The translations under genes were made by a program, and so were the position numbers. Source: a virus. From it: a stretch of DNA of 64,000 bases. Below, in pieces: positions 1-7,242 of the stretch; within the stretch, counting starts at the first letter, position 1; every line of letters starts with the position of its first letter. The stretch lies in the IMG/VR virus record IMGVR_UViG_3300021960_000027, positions 1 to 64,000 of that record; one strand, written 5' to 3'. The notes beneath the pieces are model-generated. The model worked only from the letters and a program-made list of their open reading frames with translations, searched no databases and had not been told where the DNA came from.

Positions 1-374
1 ACGGGGAGTTTGATGCAGTGCTGTTTGACCCACCGTACAAGTTGAATGGTTCGTCGCATGGCTTTGCTAACGATGCGTCGTATGGCGTGGGCAATAAAAA
101 GCCAGTGAGCATTCAGAACAGATACCAACTGATCTTCGATGGCATGTCAGAGTGTGCGCGTGTGAGTTCTCGCTCGCTCATTGTGAAGTGCCAAGATCAG
201 GTGTCGTCTGGCAAGGTGCAGTGGCAAAGTCGAACCTTCGCTGATTACGGAGAGTCACTTGGCTTCAGGCTTGCTGACATGCTGTTTGTTTCTGGTAGCA
301 GGAAGCAACCGGCTGGTCGCAGGCAGATTCATGCTCGTCGTGATTATTCGACCGCCCTTGTCTTCCTTCGTTAG
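1..374 (+). CDS. DNA methyltransferase, C-terminal part (cut by window edge)
   Basis: The reading frame is open from base 3 without a start, so the N-terminus lies outside the window. A DPPY motif (about nt 27-38) follows an FDAVLF strand; this is catalytic motif IV of amino-methyltransferases that modify adenine N6 or cytosine N4. The C-terminus ends in a DYSTALVFLR strand, like the closing strand of phage methyltransferases. The likely role is methylation of phage DNA against host restriction. The S-adenosylmethionine-binding motif is not visible here, so the class cannot be decided. A promoter-like sequence and a hairpin follow the stop codon. Confidence 0.72.
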   Translation, partial: GEFDAVLFDPPYKLNGSSHGFANDASYGVGNKKPVSIQNRYQLIFDGMSECARVSSRSLIVKCQDQVSSGKVQWQSRTFADYGESLGFRLADMLFVSGSRKQPAGRRQIHARRDYSTALVFLR

Positions 375-380
375 CAGTTG

Positions 381-410
381 TTGACACACGCTTGAGTCTT
401 GATGTAGTGT
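381..410 (+). promoter_or_regulatory. Sigma70-like promoter
   Basis: TTGACA at 381-386 and TAGTGT at 405-410 are separated by 18 nt. No gene starts before the hairpin at 449-500. The promoter could therefore drive a short RNA, or it could be fortuitous. Confidence 0.4.
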
Positions 411-448
411 TCAATTTGTTGTTGTGCTTGCTAATACAACAGTCAATG

Positions 449-500
449 AAAGACCCTCGCTCCGGTGCTACTAACACCGGAACCAGCGGGGGTCTTTTTA
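449..500. terminator. Hairpin with U-tract, possibly bidirectional terminator
   Basis: AAAGACCC and CGCT (449-461) pair with AGCG and GGGTCTTT (485-498). An inner CCGGTG/CACCGG stem gives a long hairpin followed by a T-run. On the other strand the AAAGA end also supplies a T-run. It lies between a plus-strand gene end (374) and a minus-strand gene end (508), where a shared terminator is expected. Confidence 0.65.
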
Positions 501-507
501 TAAATGG

Positions 508-726
508 CTAACGCTCAAGTGCGTAGCGTGCGTATCGGATGAGGTCGTGGTCATCTGGGATGCGTTCACATCGCAGGACTTCTTCTGCCAGTGTCTTGAT
601 AACCATCCGCAGTTCAGAAAGTTTGTCGTCCTTCTCTTCACTGATTCGTTGCATCTCATAGAACTTTGCCCAACCGACTTTTCGGCTGGCTTCGATGAGT
701 GCGATGGGTTGCTGTGGACATTTCAT
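508..726 (-). CDS. Small hypothetical protein
   Basis: A 72-aa charged, mostly helical protein with no recognisable domain. The start ATG (complement of 724-726) is preceded on the minus strand by an AAAGGA ribosome-binding site, which supports it over the overlapping plus-strand frame. It is one of only three minus-strand genes in the window. It is transcribed away from the gene at 843, leaving a shared 116-nt promoter region between them. Function is not recognised. Confidence 0.68.
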   Translation of the reverse strand: MKCPQQPIALIEASRKVGWAKFYEMQRISEEKDDKLSELRMVIKTLAEEVLRCERIPDDHDLIRYARYALER

Positions 727-807
727 TTTGGTTCCTTTCGGTGGGGTACGAAGGGGCTGACGTTAGATGGGCATCTTTTGCACGGTTATTTTTGAAGTTT
801 TTTATTC

Positions 808-836
808 TTGACTCGGATGTTGGTTTCAGGTAACAT
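808..836 (+). promoter_or_regulatory. Sigma70-like promoter for a leaderless transcript
   Basis: TTGACT at 808-813, a 17-nt spacer and TAACAT at 831-836 are followed by exactly 6 nt and then the ATG at 843. No ribosome-binding site is present. This is the geometry of actinobacterial leaderless genes, in which transcription starts at the A of ATG. Confidence 0.65.
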
Positions 837-842
837 AGAAGT

Positions 843-1628
843 ATGACGAAGACACCAGCCCCGCAAATCGTTCTCCCCGACTGCCCCGTGTGCAACGGCA
901 CTGGTCGGGATGAAGACTTCAACTCGCCTTGCAACTGCGCCACGATTCAAGGTGCGTTCGTTCGCCCTGCATTCCGCATGACACTCAACGAGGTGACTAC
1001 GGCTACTCGCTCGGGCAACGGCAACGGCACTGGATCAAGCACCCGTCCTGAGCGTGTCTCAGGCGACGAAGTGAAGGCTCTCGCTGAATGGCTTGCTACT
1101 CAGACTTGGTCAGACTTCGCAGTGTCGATCTCCAACTTCTACTTCGACCGTGGCTACCTCAGCCAGAAGCAGTTCGATTCGGCATCAAAGATGAAGGCGA
1201 AGTGTGATGCTCGCAAGCCTGCTCCCGTCGTTGAAGAGCCAAAGGAAGTTGCTGTCGACGGAATTCCTACGGCACCTTGCGCCATCGGAACATTTACTCT
1301 TACCACCGAGTACGGTCACCGCACTTTCCGTACGGCAGTCCAGCCTGCTGATGCAAAGTTTGCTCCGGGCGAAACGATCATCTCTTACCTCGCAGGTTCA
1401 GACAACGAGTCTGACTATGTCGGGTTCGGGTTTGTCAAGCAGGGTGGTGTTGTCAAGGTGTGGAAGCGGTTCAGCGAGAATGCAGAACTTCTCCGTGAGG
1501 CAGAGGTTGCGCTCGCTGGTGGCGACGACGTTCAGTTCGCACAGCGGTGTTTGATGTGCAACCGAATGCTGACCACTCCATCAAGCATTTCTAACCTCAT
1601 CGGTCCCGAGTGCGCCAAGAAGTTGTAG
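843..1628 (+). CDS. DUF6011-like zinc-binding protein
   Basis: A 261-aa protein. The N-terminus has CPVCNGTG and a later CNC, a DnaJ-type cysteine pattern (residues 14-32). A central helical part includes a segment around DFAVSISNFYFDRGYLS. The C-terminus has CLMCNRMLT and IGPECAKKL, matching the DUF6011 pattern CxxCxxxL...GPxC that is common in actinophages. The middle contains a beta-rich domain around YGHRTFRT. There is no Shine-Dalgarno, and a promoter 6 nt upstream suggests leaderless translation. The family has no established function; DNA or protein binding through zinc is an inference. Confidence 0.8.
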   Translation: MTKTPAPQIVLPDCPVCNGTGRDEDFNSPCNCATIQGAFVRPAFRMTLNEVTTATRSGNGNGTGSSTRPERVSGDEVKALAEWLATQTWSDFAVSISNFYFDRGYLSQKQFDSASKMKAKCDARKPAPVVEEPKEVAVDGIPTAPCAIGTFTLTTEYGHRTFRTAVQPADAKFAPGETIISYLAGSDNESDYVGFGFVKQGGVVKVWKRFSENAELLREAEVALAGGDDVQFAQRCLMCNRMLTTPSSISNLIGPECAKKL

Positions 1629-1641
1629 TTGGTTGGCCGAC

Positions 1642-1672
1642 ACTGTCGATAGCAAAGATATTGCAGTAAAGA
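1642..1672 (+). promoter_or_regulatory. Candidate phage promoter motif (weak copy)
   Basis: ACTGTC at 1642-1647, then 19 nt and TAAAGA at 1667-1672. It sits 22 nt before the GTG at 1694. It resembles the stronger copies at 7781, 25432, 47344 and 47784, but the second half diverges. Confidence 0.35.
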
Positions 1673-1693
1673 AGAGATCAATGGGAGATTTCT

Positions 1694-3127
1694 GTGGCTA
1701 GAGAAGACGGAAAAATTAGATGCAACTGGTGCAAGAAGTACAAGCCTGCTGATGAAACCCATCCAGTTTCGGTATCTGGTGGTGCGAACTACAAGAGAAG
1801 CGGTCGTCCTTACGAATCTAACGTTTGCCGTCAATGCTGTATTGATGTTGCCGATTCCACTCGCGCATCTAGATACGCTAACCCACACGGTGTCCGAGAC
1901 GATGAAGTAGTCGTTTATGGGGAACGTCTTGGTGGGATCAAAGAGGCTTGCGAATATTTTGGTGTTCCAGTCGATGATTTACCTAACGAAGACAGCGACG
2001 ACGGATATGCAAATCAGGATAAGTATTCAAAACCAAAACATCCGATTGATTTTTCTATCTTTGCTAAACAATACCAGCCCGGTGATGTTGAGAAAATTAA
2101 GGCGTACTGGCGTTCAATAGGAGCAGTTGCAAGCATGAACAAGTCATCAAAGTTCAAACCAGAAAAGTTCAATCCAGACCCTGACAGCAAGACCGAGCAG
2201 TGGATTAGCGATTGGCTTCGCAGTAACCGGATTGGTCAGACTGGTGCGAGAGCAATCCGAAATTACCAAACGTACATTTACAACTACGAAAAGGCAAAGG
2301 CTGAGGGCGACTACGAAAGTGCAGAAGTGTTGCGTGGTGAGGCAATGAGAATTAGACCGCCATATTTCAGCGAGTATGAGTGGACTCAGTTTCGTGAGGA
2401 TGTTCTTCGCCAAGTTCTCAAAACAGCAAAGAAGGCAAGCATGAACGAACAAAATACGCTTTCGGACGTTGAAGTCGTTGAAATTGCAGAAGAGATGGGG
2501 ATTAAGTACGAAGGACGAATCGATAAGTTGGAATACTGGTCTATCCTTGGCTACGAAATCGTGCGTAACTACCAGACCGGCGATTATCAGATCAAAAACA
2601 GTGGCGATGTCCTTGCTGAAGGTAAAGGTGCCTCAATTAAAAATGCGCTCCGTGACTTCATCAATAATTTTGGATATTCGACAGCAAAGAATGCAAGCAT
2701 GAACAAGTCACCCAATTTCAGTTTCTTTGGTTCGGTAGATGTAGACAAGGTCAGCCTGTTTGATGAGCCAATTTCATCGACGGCATCATTGGACGAGTTC
2801 GACCCAGATGAGCCTCTGTTTGACCAACACGGTTGGCTAAATCGTCCTTGGGCGGTTGACGGGAATGACACTGATGGGTATGGGGAATCAAGGGGGCAAG
2901 CGTTGGACGATGGGTACTACCATTGCAGTGCATGTGGTTTAAAACCAGTGCCACTGGATGGCTCTGCTTATGCGTATGTGGGAGACTCTTACCCACAAAC
3001 ACAGACAGAAGATTATGCAGACGTTATTCTTTGCGAGAAGTGTAACAACGACGATCAGATTGTTAGTTGGGCGATCAAACAAGCGTCCAATATCAACGGA
3101 TATCATGGGTTTGCAGTTGAAGCGTGA
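1694..3127 (+). CDS. Modular zinc-finger protein with ASMN linkers
   Basis: A 477-aa protein with no overall match known to me. The GTG start has a GGGAGA site 5 nt upstream. The N-terminal module carries CxxC pairs (CNWCKKYK and CRQCC). A C-terminal zinc-ribbon-like module carries CSACG and CEKC. The peptide ASMN occurs at residues 146, 248 and 334, each time after a helical segment rich in A and K (GAVASMN, AKKASMN, AKNASMN). Two copies share an exact 18-bp DNA repeat. The modules between them (about 100 and 85 residues) look like independent small folds. This resembles the SRKTA-linked proteins at 7850, 9412 and 47843. Confidence 0.82.
   Translation: MAREDGKIRCNWCKKYKPADETHPVSVSGGANYKRSGRPYESNVCRQCCIDVADSTRASRYANPHGVRDDEVVVYGERLGGIKEACEYFGVPVDDLPNEDSDDGYANQDKYSKPKHPIDFSIFAKQYQPGDVEKIKAYWRSIGAVASMNKSSKFKPEKFNPDPDSKTEQWISDWLRSNRIGQTGARAIRNYQTYIYNYEKAKAEGDYESAEVLRGEAMRIRPPYFSEYEWTQFREDVLRQVLKTAKKASMNEQNTLSDVEVVEIAEEMGIKYEGRIDKLEYWSILGYEIVRNYQTGDYQIKNSGDVLAEGKGASIKNALRDFINNFGYSTAKNASMNKSPNFSFFGSVDVDKVSLFDEPISSTASLDEFDPDEPLFDQHGWLNRPWAVDGNDTDGYGESRGQALDDGYYHCSACGLKPVPLDGSAYAYVGDSYPQTQTEDYADVILCEKCNNDDQIVSWAIKQASNINGYHGFAVEA
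2129..2710 (+). repeat. 18-bp direct repeat inside the modular gene
   Basis: An identical 18-bp sequence beginning GCAAGCATGAAC occurs at 2129-2146 and 2693-2710. A partial copy lies at 2435. The repeat encodes ASMNKS at module borders. Confidence 0.8.
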
Positions 3128-3188
3128 GTAAGTCCGTTTGAAGCGTTTGATGTGTAATATTGTTCTATCTGGTTAACTGGGAGGGAAA

Positions 3189-3446
3189 ATGAATAGAAAA
3201 CTGACAGAAGAAGAGTTTCAGGCTCTTGGGGTTGATCGGGTAGAGGTCAATCGGATTCTTGCAAGCCCACACATCGTTTCTTGCTACCGAGGTAGCAGTA
3301 TTGCCTACTATGGTCCTTTCAATAATTACAATGAAGCGATCAGGTGGACTGAGAAGCGGATGGGCGAGTTCGCTATCTTGCCTTTGCGTGACCCACACAA
3401 AGAGCCACCGAGATCAATCGCTGGCGAAGTTTTACTGGGAGAGTAA
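3189..3446 (+). CDS. Small hypothetical protein
   Basis: An 85-aa protein with a GGGAGGG ribosome-binding site 4-5 nt before ATG. The central sequence YGPFNNYNEAIRWTEKRM suggests a small alpha/beta fold. It is two bases upstream of the next gene, so the pair is probably co-transcribed. No family is recognised. Confidence 0.72.
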   Translation: MNRKLTEEEFQALGVDRVEVNRILASPHIVSCYRGSSIAYYGPFNNYNEAIRWTEKRMGEFAILPLRDPHKEPPRSIAGEVLLGE

Positions 3447-3448
3447 AT

Positions 3449-3682
3449 ATGTCAAACAAAACCAAACAGAAGGCTCGCGTTAAGGGCGAGTGCCTGCACA
3501 TTGATATTCTGGGCAACAACGTTAAGGCTTGGGTGGCTTCTCCAACGGGAGACTCAACAGATTCTTTAATCTTCGATATCCCATGTCTGGATAGTGTTCA
3601 GGCAGAGTTTGTTGCCAACATTTGGAAGGACGCGTGGGAGTTGAATGAGAACAACGAAGAAGAGGATTCTTCATCCGAATAA
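3449..3682 (+). CDS. Small hypothetical protein
   Basis: A 77-aa protein with a basic N-terminus (MSNKTKQKARVKGE) and an acidic C-terminal tail (ENNEEEDSSSE). The middle looks like a beta-rich core. It follows the previous gene by 2 nt and ends just before a sigma70-like promoter. Function unknown. Confidence 0.7.
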   Translation: MSNKTKQKARVKGECLHIDILGNNVKAWVASPTGDSTDSLIFDIPCLDSVQAEFVANIWKDAWELNENNEEEDSSSE

Positions 3683-3700
3683 AATTATCTGAGAAAATAC

Positions 3701-3730
3701 TTGCAAAATAGTTTTATCTCAAGTTAAAAT
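3701..3730 (+). promoter_or_regulatory. Sigma70-like promoter
   Basis: TTGCAA (3701-3706), an 18-nt spacer and TAAAAT (3725-3730) lie in an AT-rich gap upstream of the DUF932-like gene. The ribosome-binding site AAGGAGG follows at about 3756-3762. Confidence 0.6.
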
Positions 3731-3768
3731 ACGAGTAGCCCCAGCAACCAAGACCAAGGAGGTCACAA

Positions 3769-4668
3769 ATGGGTTACATGCTTTCAACAAAGCACAAGTA
3801 TGAGGATGGCATCAACGCCATCGACGCGGCTCTTGATGCCAATGCTCTTTTTGAGCCACAGAGGGTGGGCACCATCCTCCCCAACAGGACGGAAGATGAT
3901 GAAACTTTCACCATTTACCGTGAGTACGCTGACGGCAGTCAGGTTGTCCTCAACTCTGGTGTGAGCAAGAACTATTACTCTGGCTCATACAAGTCGCTTC
4001 TCAACACTGCCGAGGCGATGTTCCCAGAGAGCGTCACCAACATGCAGACTTGGAATCACGGTGCGGTTCTTGTCTTCACACAAGACATTGACGAGCCTTA
4101 CACCTTCGCTGATGGTGACGAGGTCACTCGCTCAATCATGTACACCGCCAGCATGAACAGTGCATTCCCCACCCGTGCAATCGGGTTCACCTTCCGTGCT
4201 TTCTGCACCAACCAAGAAGGTCAGGGCGAACTTCAGTTGTCTCAGAGGCGTTCAAAGAATCACGACGAGATGCTGTTCAGCAAGTCACAGATTCTTGCCG
4301 AGGCCGCGAATCGGTTCAGCCTGTTCGTGTCGAACGCAACGATGCTCAAGGGTCTTGAGATGACTCCTTCGCTCTACCGTCGAATCTTGGACGAAGTTGC
4401 TCCGCTGGTAACTGACCCCACCGCACACGGCAAGAAGGTCATCAGCGCACAGAAGCGTCGTGACGGCATCAACTACTTCTACGGAGTTGAATCAGATACG
4501 TTCGGCAAGAACGCTTTCAGCCTGTACCAAGCGGTTCAGTCGTACGAGTTCCACTCAGCAACCTCTGGCAAGTTCCAAGAGTTCAAGCAGGCAAAGATCG
4601 TGAGCGAGCCTGAGAAGAATCAGACGCTCACCAATCGCACGGTGGAGATGCTTCTCGCCAGCGTCTAG
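3769..4668 (+). CDS. DUF932-like protein
   Basis: A 299-aa protein with a strong AAGGAGG site 6-7 nt before ATG. The segment FRAFCTNQEGQGE, followed by a histidine in SKNHDEM, matches the CTN and downstream histidine pattern of DUF932 (phage/plasmid-like protein) families. Family members occur on plasmids and phages, often under their own strong promoter, and have no agreed biochemical role. The upstream promoter and good translation signals suggest strong, probably early expression. The family assignment is from motif memory only. Confidence 0.62.
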   Translation: MGYMLSTKHKYEDGINAIDAALDANALFEPQRVGTILPNRTEDDETFTIYREYADGSQVVLNSGVSKNYYSGSYKSLLNTAEAMFPESVTNMQTWNHGAVLVFTQDIDEPYTFADGDEVTRSIMYTASMNSAFPTRAIGFTFRAFCTNQEGQGELQLSQRRSKNHDEMLFSKSQILAEAANRFSLFVSNATMLKGLEMTPSLYRRILDEVAPLVTDPTAHGKKVISAQKRRDGINYFYGVESDTFGKNAFSLYQAVQSYEFHSATSGKFQEFKQAKIVSEPEKNQTLTNRTVEMLLASV

Positions 4669-4739
4669 TTCCATAGCAGGGAGGCTGGGCACCCTTCCCA
4701 ACAAAACTGCCCACCCAACACACTCAACAGGGAGTAGGA

Positions 4740-5048
4740 ATGGATCACAAATTAATCTTCAAGCAGAACCAGTCACTGAACGGAAGCCTCACTGACTACA
4801 GTGGCTCCAGCCCAGTCCGTGCCACTATCAGGCGTAACGCCTACGACAATCAGTCATACGGCATTTCAGAAGTGTGGGAGAGCCAAGGATGGGTCACCAT
4901 TCAGCAGTTCCCTATCCAGAACCTTTCGGTATCAAGCGTGTCGTACGTTGCGAGAGACGGCGAGTGGGAGGCTTTGATGGAGGCTGACCTCAATGAACTT
5001 ATTGCATACGCACATGAGCATTTAGCGTTGGCACAGGGGGACGACTGA
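4740..5048 (+). CDS. Small hypothetical protein
   Basis: A 102-aa protein with AGGGAG upstream of ATG. It opens a run of very closely spaced small genes (4740-5964). The beta-rich centre (VWESQGWVTIQQFPIQ) and helical C-terminus suggest a single small domain. It ends GDD immediately before a TGACATG junction with the next gene. Function not recognised. Confidence 0.7.
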   Translation: MDHKLIFKQNQSLNGSLTDYSGSSPVRATIRRNAYDNQSYGISEVWESQGWVTIQQFPIQNLSVSSVSYVARDGEWEALMEADLNELIAYAHEHLALAQGDD

Positions 5049-5049
5049 C

Positions 5050-5349
5050 ATGCGTCTTCCAGCGTGGGCGGTGAAAGCCCGTAAGATTAACGAAGATAAC
5101 AACCACCATTGGTTCAGCCCAGACAGCATCCGATTCTTTGGAACAAAGTTTCATGGGGAGCCAAACGAAGATGGGGTGTTCATCACTTCGGAGTGGACGG
5201 GGTTCGACCGCACTGATCGGGCATTCAATGTTCGTCAACTTGTCTACGGGGGTGCAAGCGTTAAGACGCTCAGTGACTTTACGAACCCCTTGGAGACTCT
5301 GGCAGAAGCGAAAGCATTTATTAACGGCTTAACGGTAAAGGACAACTGA
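5050..5349 (+). CDS. Small hypothetical protein
   Basis: A 99-aa protein starting one base after the previous stop. Its ribosome-binding site (AGGGGG) lies inside the upstream gene, so translation is probably coupled. The C-terminal LAEAKAFINGL helix resembles the C-terminus of the next ORF in placement. No family is recognised. Confidence 0.7.
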   Translation: MRLPAWAVKARKINEDNNHHWFSPDSIRFFGTKFHGEPNEDGVFITSEWTGFDRTDRAFNVRQLVYGGASVKTLSDFTNPLETLAEAKAFINGLTVKDN

Positions 5350-5350
5350 C

Positions 5351-5530
5351 ATGGCATTACCCACCTACAAATTCAAAATTAACGACGAAGGTAGTGAGTC
5401 GCTGACATTCACATTCAACCCAGACGGCATCATCATCAACCTTTACAACGAACCATTCGGTGGCGAACTAGTTTGCTCGTTTGCAAAGACGTACGAGGAA
5501 GTTGCCGAGATGGTCAGGGGAGACAACTGA
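5351..5530 (+). CDS. Small hypothetical protein (59 aa)
   Basis: An open frame from ATG 5351 to TGA 5530, filling the otherwise empty space between two coupled genes. The product begins MALPTYKFKINDEG and ends VAEMVRGDN. The same GACAACTGACATG junction is found on both sides, which strongly supports this as a gene. The last helix (KTYEEVAEMV) parallels that of the preceding protein. Function unknown. Confidence 0.72.
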   Translation: MALPTYKFKINDEGSESLTFTFNPDGIIINLYNEPFGGELVCSFAKTYEEVAEMVRGDN

Positions 5531-5531
5531 C

Positions 5532-5753
5532 ATGAAACGCGGCAATCACCATCCAAAATTTGATACAAGTTATTCATACAAGAACGAAAAAACAGTGTGG
5601 TCTGGGGAGCCGTCAGGCGACACGCCGGTTCAAGAAGGCACTGATGTTAAGTGCGACCACGACTGCGAATGGGATCACTGGTTCGATGAGGACAGCAGTT
5701 TGGGCGATTACTACACATGTACCCAATGCGGTGAATTGACGCAGGTTGGATGA
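5532..5753 (+). CDS. Small acidic protein with cysteine/histidine cluster
   Basis: A 73-aa protein starting one base after the previous stop. The second half has CDHDCEWDHW and CTQCGE, a likely zinc-ribbon arrangement. The N-terminal half is polar. The GGGGAG ribosome-binding site sits in the end of the upstream gene. It is the fourth member of the coupled run. Function unknown. Confidence 0.68.
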   Translation: MKRGNHHPKFDTSYSYKNEKTVWSGEPSGDTPVQEGTDVKCDHDCEWDHWFDEDSSLGDYYTCTQCGELTQVG

Positions 5754-5754
5754 A

Positions 5755-5964
5755 ATGAAGCACATTGTTCATGTTCACCAGCAGAAAATTAAAAAGGGTG
5801 AGCCTGCGATCATTGACAGGACATACAAAGGTTCGACTCATCATCGAAGGGTTCGTATCGACGGTCCATGTACGATTGTTCAGTCTGATGTCCCTGATAG
5901 GTGCGGAGCAAGGGTGTGGATTGAGACTGAGTCTGAAGTGATCTACTTAGACAGTGGTGAGTAG
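5755..5964 (+). CDS. Small hypothetical protein
   Basis: A 69-aa protein. ATG 5755 follows the previous stop by one base. A TTG at 5746 in frame would give three extra residues. It is basic and His-rich at the start (MKHIVHVHQQK) and beta-rich later (RVRIDGPCTIVQ). No family is recognised. Confidence 0.62.
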   Translation: MKHIVHVHQQKIKKGEPAIIDRTYKGSTHHRRVRIDGPCTIVQSDVPDRCGARVWIETESEVIYLDSGE

Positions 5965-6005
5965 ATTTAGAAATAATGTTGTCGTATCCCGAAGGAGGTG
6001 GGAAG

Positions 6006-6251
6006 TTGACAAATGAGAAATTGCAGGAGTTGAGGGATACTGAAAAGTATCCGCTGACGAACGAAGAGTACATGTGCCTTGTTATCCGAGAGTGCAACAC
6101 TCGCAGTTGGTCTGGGGAGAACAACCCAACTCACCGCCGTGATTGCAGGTTCTGCGCGGAGATTCTTTTTTCCGCAAGAGAGTTGCGCGATCGTGGTATG
6201 ATTTTGAATGAGCAGGGGCAACCAGTCCCAAGGGAGGGGAAGACAAGTTGA
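6006..6251 (+). CDS. Small hypothetical protein, TTG start
   Basis: An 81-aa protein. I chose TTG 6006 because AAGGAGG lies 7 nt upstream, whereas ATG 5976 in the same frame has no site. The sequence contains CRFCAEILF and an upstream CNTRSW, a possible zinc pair. It overlaps the start of the next gene by 4 nt, which also uses TTG. Function unknown. Confidence 0.62.
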   Translation: MTNEKLQELRDTEKYPLTNEEYMCLVIRECNTRSWSGENNPTHRRDCRFCAEILFSARELRDRGMILNEQGQPVPREGKTS

Positions 6252-6547
6252 CGTTAGATAACGCAAGCAATATCGCTATCAAGACTGAGTATCAGGGGAT
6301 GAGCAATGTTGTTGACGGTGCGACAGTTATCAGTGACCTCGGAACACCACATGTGTGGATTACTGAAGTAACAGCAACCACTGAGGGTGTCACCATCAGC
6401 CTTTGGGATAACCCTGCTTATCCCAAGGAACCAGATTTGCCAGAAGACGATGGTGATGAACTTAACGAACCGTATCGGTGCATCCGAATTGATTTTGAAG
6501 ACCTTCTGAAAGACAACTGGAAAGAGTTGTTAAGGACTCTGGACTAA
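6248..6547 (+). CDS. Small hypothetical protein, TTG start
   Basis: A 99-aa acidic protein beginning at TTG with a GGGAGGGG site 7 nt upstream. The predicted strands (HVWITEVTATTEGVTISLW) suggest a beta sandwich. The C-terminus is helical (FEDLLKDNWKELLRTL). The overlap with the upstream gene indicates coupling. No family is recognised. Confidence 0.66.
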   Translation: MTLDNASNIAIKTEYQGMSNVVDGATVISDLGTPHVWITEVTATTEGVTISLWDNPAYPKEPDLPEDDGDELNEPYRCIRIDFEDLLKDNWKELLRTLD

Positions 6548-6562
6548 GGGTCGATTATTTCT

Positions 6563-7012
6563 ATGCAAACTTTTGCTCCAGAGGGTAGAAGGATCGAAGA
6601 CGGGTTTCGTGTTCTTGATTACAAGCGGTTGGGTAAACAACGAGTTGAGGCTTGGCAAATTCTCAACGTATTGCGTGGCGTAGACAACGAAGGCAAACCC
6701 AAAAATCACAAGGGTTGGGTTAACCACCCTGCCACCAAGATGTGGCGTGGTCATGTGACTGCGCTCGCGTTCTACGGCGTAAAGTGCTGTGAAGAGTGGC
6801 TGGCACGGGGTTACAACGACACCATGCTCCCGCGATTCCAGTCAGTTCTTGATGACTTGATTAGCAAAGGTGGCGATCCAACTCCACCTGAGTTTCTTGA
6901 TATGATTTTTCTTTCGCATCAGAGCAATTTGATTCGTAAATCTCCAGAGTACTATCGAACTATCTATCCAGATGTACCGGATGACATTCCGTACACTTGG
7001 CTGGATGACTAG
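6563..7012 (+). CDS. Pyrimidine dimer DNA glycosylase family protein (MSMEG_6728-like)
   Basis: A 149-aa protein. The start MQTFAPEG, the core LDYKRLGKQRVEAWQIL, then WVNHPATKMWRGH and a C-terminal FLSHQSNLIRKSPEYY with PDVPDDIPYTW closely follow the actinobacterial MSMEG_6728 family. That family is grouped with T4 DenV-like pyrimidine-dimer glycosylases (Pyr_excise). The predicted role is excision of UV photodimers, useful to a phage exposed to sunlight. The stop codon overlaps the first base of the tRNA-like element. Activity on dimers is inferred from family naming, not shown. Confidence 0.82.
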   Translation: MQTFAPEGRRIEDGFRVLDYKRLGKQRVEAWQILNVLRGVDNEGKPKNHKGWVNHPATKMWRGHVTALAFYGVKCCEEWLARGYNDTMLPRFQSVLDDLISKGGDPTPPEFLDMIFLSHQSNLIRKSPEYYRTIYPDVPDDIPYTWLDD

Positions 7013-7090
7013 GGGCAGATTGGTTTAGCCCGTGTTGAAAGCCGCATGTCGGAACTTCACGGTACGAGGGTTCGATTCCCTCCTGCTCCA
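7012..7090 (+). tRNA. tRNA-like element with atypical D and anticodon region
   Basis: GGGGCAG (7012-7018) pairs with CTGCTCC (7083-7089, one G-U). A perfect T-arm GAGGG-TTCGATT-CCCTC fills 7066-7082, and a discriminator A sits at 7090. CCA is not encoded. The middle does not fold as an ordinary D-arm plus anticodon arm. The best fold is a single long arm at 7030-7062 (CCGTG/CACGG, AAG/CTT and CCG/CGG, loop CATGT). I cannot assign an anticodon. It may be a degenerate tRNA or a tRNA mimic. Confidence 0.5.
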
Positions 7091-7092
7091 CA

Positions 7093-7197
7093 ATGAGCCA
7101 GTTTCCAAACCTTAACGACGACTTCCCTAAGCGTTTTATAAAGGCAACCTTGGTCTGGTTCGCCGCGCTGTTTGTAGTTCTTTTGTTATTGAACTGA
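7093..7197 (+). CDS. Possible 34-aa single-pass membrane peptide
   Basis: An ATG 3 nt after the tRNA-like element opens a 34-codon frame. It has a polar N-terminus (MSQFPNLNDDFPKRF) and a hydrophobic C-terminus (LVWFAALFVVLLLLN). No ribosome-binding site is visible. The clean polar-then-hydrophobic pattern argues for a real small membrane protein, but the evidence is limited. Confidence 0.4.
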   Translation: MSQFPNLNDDFPKRFIKATLVWFAALFVVLLLLN

Positions 7198-7242
7198 ACT
7201 GTGTTAAGTTTTTAGTTTTTAGGGAGGAAGGTTTAAGTTGAA

